From positions 1 to 52,554 of the forward strand of contig JACONJ010000014.1 of NCBI GenBank assembly GCA_014323785.1: DNA of 52,554 nucleotides, written 5' to 3'. The stretch comes from Paracoccaceae bacterium (GTDB taxonomy: Bacteria; Pseudomonadota; Alphaproteobacteria; Rhodobacterales; Rhodobacteraceae). Made by a program: the position numbers and the translations under genes. Positions 50,724 to 52,554 of the stretch are shown here, piece by piece. Under the pieces are notes generated by a model. That model saw only the letters and a program-made list of their open reading frames with translations. It was not told the origin of the DNA and did no database searches. Positions within the stretch are counted from its first letter, which is position 1. Each line of letters opens with the position of its first letter.

Positions 50724-51196
50724 CTGAAGGCCCTCTCACTCTCACGCCGCCCCGCATTGGGGTTCGTGGTTTTGGGCATCCTGTGAGGCAGTTTCACCGC
50801 CCTTGTCCTGGTTTTGAAGAACCGGATCGGGGCCGATGACGCACTATTCGGCCTACTGCTTCTGGGCAGCCCCTTGGGCTTCTGGCGACCTTGCTGGCCC
50901 CCCGTTTGATCGCCGGTTGCGTGATGCAGCCTTGTCCGTGATGGCGGCGTTTGCCGCACTGTCTTATCTTGCCTCCCGGTGCCGCGACCACACTGGTGCT
51001 GTTCGTCATCGCTGCGGTGTTAATCGGGCTTAGTTCCGGCCTGCTTGATATCATCTCTAACGCCCGCGCGTCCGAGGCCGAGGCGCACCTCAAACGCCCC
51101 ATGATGATAGCACCCTTGGGAACGATGGCCTGCCTGGTGGGGCCCTTATCGGCGATTCGGGTGCGTTTGGGGCGGGTTGCCGCGATTCGGTTGTGA
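50724..51196 (+). pseudogene. Eroded MFS transporter
   Basis: Readable membrane-protein sequence is scattered over frames: LKALSLSRRPALGFVVLGIL, stop, then GSFTALVLVLKNRIGADDALF, GLLLLGSPLGF, shift, LATLLAPRLIAG, shift, and TTLVLFVIAAVLIGLSSGLL, DIISNARASEAEAHLKRPMM. The GLSSGLLDIxxNARASExEAxLKRPMM pattern is a signature of MFS transporters. At least one stop and two frameshifts show loss of function. The end in the last frame is TGA 51194-51196. Confidence 0.65.
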
Positions 51197-51213
51197 CGGT
51201 GTCGAATCGGTCC

Positions 51214-51230
51214 GGGGGGCTGTGCCCCCC
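51214..51230 (+). terminator. GC hairpin between MFS remnant and RTX gene
   Basis: GGGGGGC at 51214-51220 pairs with GCCCCCC at 51224-51230 around TGT. T-rich tracts come only about 60 bases later, so it is a possible but not classic terminator. Confidence 0.35.
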
Positions 51231-51459
51231 GTGCGGTGGTGGAATTTGGGCCTTGATGCGGGGGAATTTGGCCTTTGGTGGCGAAAAGTTTGTGTTTTTT
51301 CTGTTTTTTGGCAAAAAAGGTGTTGCATTGGGCAGATTCGGTGCCTAGGATGTGATTAGTTGCAACAGCTGTGTTACCTTTTGGTGGCTCTGCTGGTGCT
51401 TTACAGCGTCAGCGTGTGGTGAATTCACAGGCTCTGGTTTTTGGAAGGAAGAAACCGCC

Positions 51460-52554
51460 ATGACTAACTATGAAAACAGCAACTTTGCCAGAATCCCTGG
51501 TGCTAATAACCCTGCTACGGGCAGGCTCGTTTATGATCGCCCGTGGGTGAATGAGAAGTGGGGCAATGGTGATCCTGTCGCTGTTGCAGCTTATAGTATA
51601 AGCCCGCACAGAGTTTATGTGAACTTGCGCCTTGATGAGGATACAGAGTATCATGTTATCAATGGTGTAGATCAGTTTCAAGACCATGATAGTCACTGGA
51701 GATACTATCTTCGTGATGTCAAGCACGTCATCGGTAGCAGACGGAATGATTCGCTGATTGGCGATGAAGATTCCAACTACATGGATGGTGGTGCAGGTGA
51801 TGACATCATTGAAGGCAACGAAGGTGATGATCACTTAGTTCCCGGAACCGGGAATGATCATGTTGACGGATACACTGGCAGTGATTGGGTTCATTACTCA
51901 TTCTCTGATGTTGGTGTGAATGTGAACTTGTCTGCCGGGTTTGCTTCTTATGGCCAATGGAGGGATACCCTTCTCTACATTGAAAATGTCGAGGGTTCAC
52001 GCCATCATGATACGCTTACAGGAGATGATTCTGGTGGCGTTGTTCAAGGCGGTGATGGACATGATCGACTGACTGCAACAGATGGCACTACACGATTGGA
52101 AGGTAATCGGGGTCACGACACCCTTAAGAGTTCTTCCAATAGTGGTGCTGTCACTGTGCAAGTTGGTGGAACTGGAAACGATAGCCTCTATTCTGCCTTT
52201 CCGGAGTCAGATGCCAAAACCACATTCATCTTTGATGATGGTGATGGCGATGATATGATCTGGCACTTCAAGGTTGGCAGGGACACGCTGGAGTTTGCGT
52301 CTGATGTCACTTATTCCGTGCATGAAAATGGTGTGCTTGCCACATATACTGGCGGCAGTGTTGTTATTCGCGGCGTATCACTATCGGATATATCGCCCGA
52401 ATCTGTTCCTACTCCTACACCAGAACCAGAGGCTGAAGTCACACCTGAACCCGCACCTGCTGCACCCAAGCCCCCTTATAAGGTGATCAAAGGGAATGGC
52501 AACAATAATTCGTTGACGGGCACCAATGGTCGGGATTCGATAAATGGGTTTGCC
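51460..52554 (+). CDS. RTX-type calcium-binding protein (partial, runs off the window)
   Basis: Open frame of 365 codons from ATG 51460 with GGAAGGA ahead and no stop before the window ends. Nonapeptide-type RTX repeats are visible around residues 107-135 (DGGAGDDIIEGNEGDD, GTGNDHVDGY), near 188 (QGGDGHDRL) and near 238 (GGTGNDSLYS). A proline/glutamate-rich linker (VPTPTPEPEAEVTPEPAP) at about residues 314-340 leads into a second RTX block (KGNGNNNSLTGTNGRDS). There is no signal peptide, as expected for type I secretion with a C-terminal signal beyond the window. The base composition is clearly lower in GC than the neighbours, and codons such as GGT, GAT and AAT are frequent, suggesting transfer. 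Function (enzyme, adhesin or toxin) is not evident in the visible part. Confidence 0.85.
   Translation, partial: MTNYENSNFARIPGANNPATGRLVYDRPWVNEKWGNGDPVAVAAYSISPHRVYVNLRLDEDTEYHVINGVDQFQDHDSHWRYYLRDVKHVIGSRRNDSLIGDEDSNYMDGGAGDDIIEGNEGDDHLVPGTGNDHVDGYTGSDWVHYSFSDVGVNVNLSAGFASYGQWRDTLLYIENVEGSRHHDTLTGDDSGGVVQGGDGHDRLTATDGTTRLEGNRGHDTLKSSSNSGAVTVQVGGTGNDSLYSAFPESDAKTTFIFDDGDGDDMIWHFKVGRDTLEFASDVTYSVHENGVLATYTGGSVVIRGVSLSDISPESVPTPTPEPEAEVTPEPAPAAPKPPYKVIKGNGNNNSLTGTNGRDSINGFA

Overview
The window reads as one chromosomal segment of an alphaproteobacterium of the Rhodobacterales/Roseobacter type. The base composition is GC-rich. The order rpsT-dnaA-dnaN-recF-(LysE)-gyrB, the block EVE-gpsA-tsaD/hemD-mitofilin-like-hemY, the divergent mutM/ubiE-ubiB pair and xdhAB all fit that group. 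This assignment comes from gene content and order only; no database was searched.

Layout. (1) 64-4420: a type III restriction-modification locus. The mod C-terminus is out of frame, and res is cut by an in-frame amber codon just before its nuclease domain. (2) 4659-9212: xdhAB, a 39-codon candidate gene and an HD phosphohydrolase. (3) 9389-12489: ahcY behind an inverted-repeat leader, then a glycosyltransferase-like gene and a methyltransferase, each broken by a single-base shift (the first at a 9-C tract). (4) 12615-18983: EVE protein, gpsA, tsaD, hemD, a mitofilin-like membrane protein with an unexpected N-terminal helix-turn-helix, and hemY. (5) tRNA-Thr(CGT) at 19027, followed by a decayed LuxR-type regulator. 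(6) 19704-31485: an accessory catabolic island. A polar amino-acid ABC transporter with RidA and RraA proteins lies on the minus strand. Divergent from it are an IclR effector-domain remnant, an M81 peptidase, a metal-ligand-less M24 hydrolase, an Asp/Glu racemase-like protein and a tripartite tricarboxylate transporter (tctCBA). (7) 31563-33171: divergent pncA and trhO. (8) 33435-41263: the replication-gene block, with a repeat-bearing 556-base dnaA upstream region. (9) 41445-50560: enoyl-CoA hydratase, mutM, ubiE-ubiB, a lipoprotein with a stop codon in its signal peptide, a VUT-family transporter, an aromatic aminotransferase, GNAT, sseA and rplY. (10) 50700-52554: an eroded MFS transporter and the start of a lower-GC RTX protein that runs off the window.

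How it works together. The core blocks cover replication initiation, haem and quinone synthesis, tRNA modification, purine oxidation and the methyl cycle. The island looks like a self-contained uptake-and-hydrolysis module for an unidentified amide or amino-acid-like compound, with one ABC importer for the substrate and one carboxylate importer. Its regulator survives only as a fragment. A recurring theme is gene breakage: three frameshifts that each look like one lost base, two in-frame nonsense codons, and three regulator or transporter remnants. Whether these are real decay, phase variation or base-calling error cannot be settled from this sequence.
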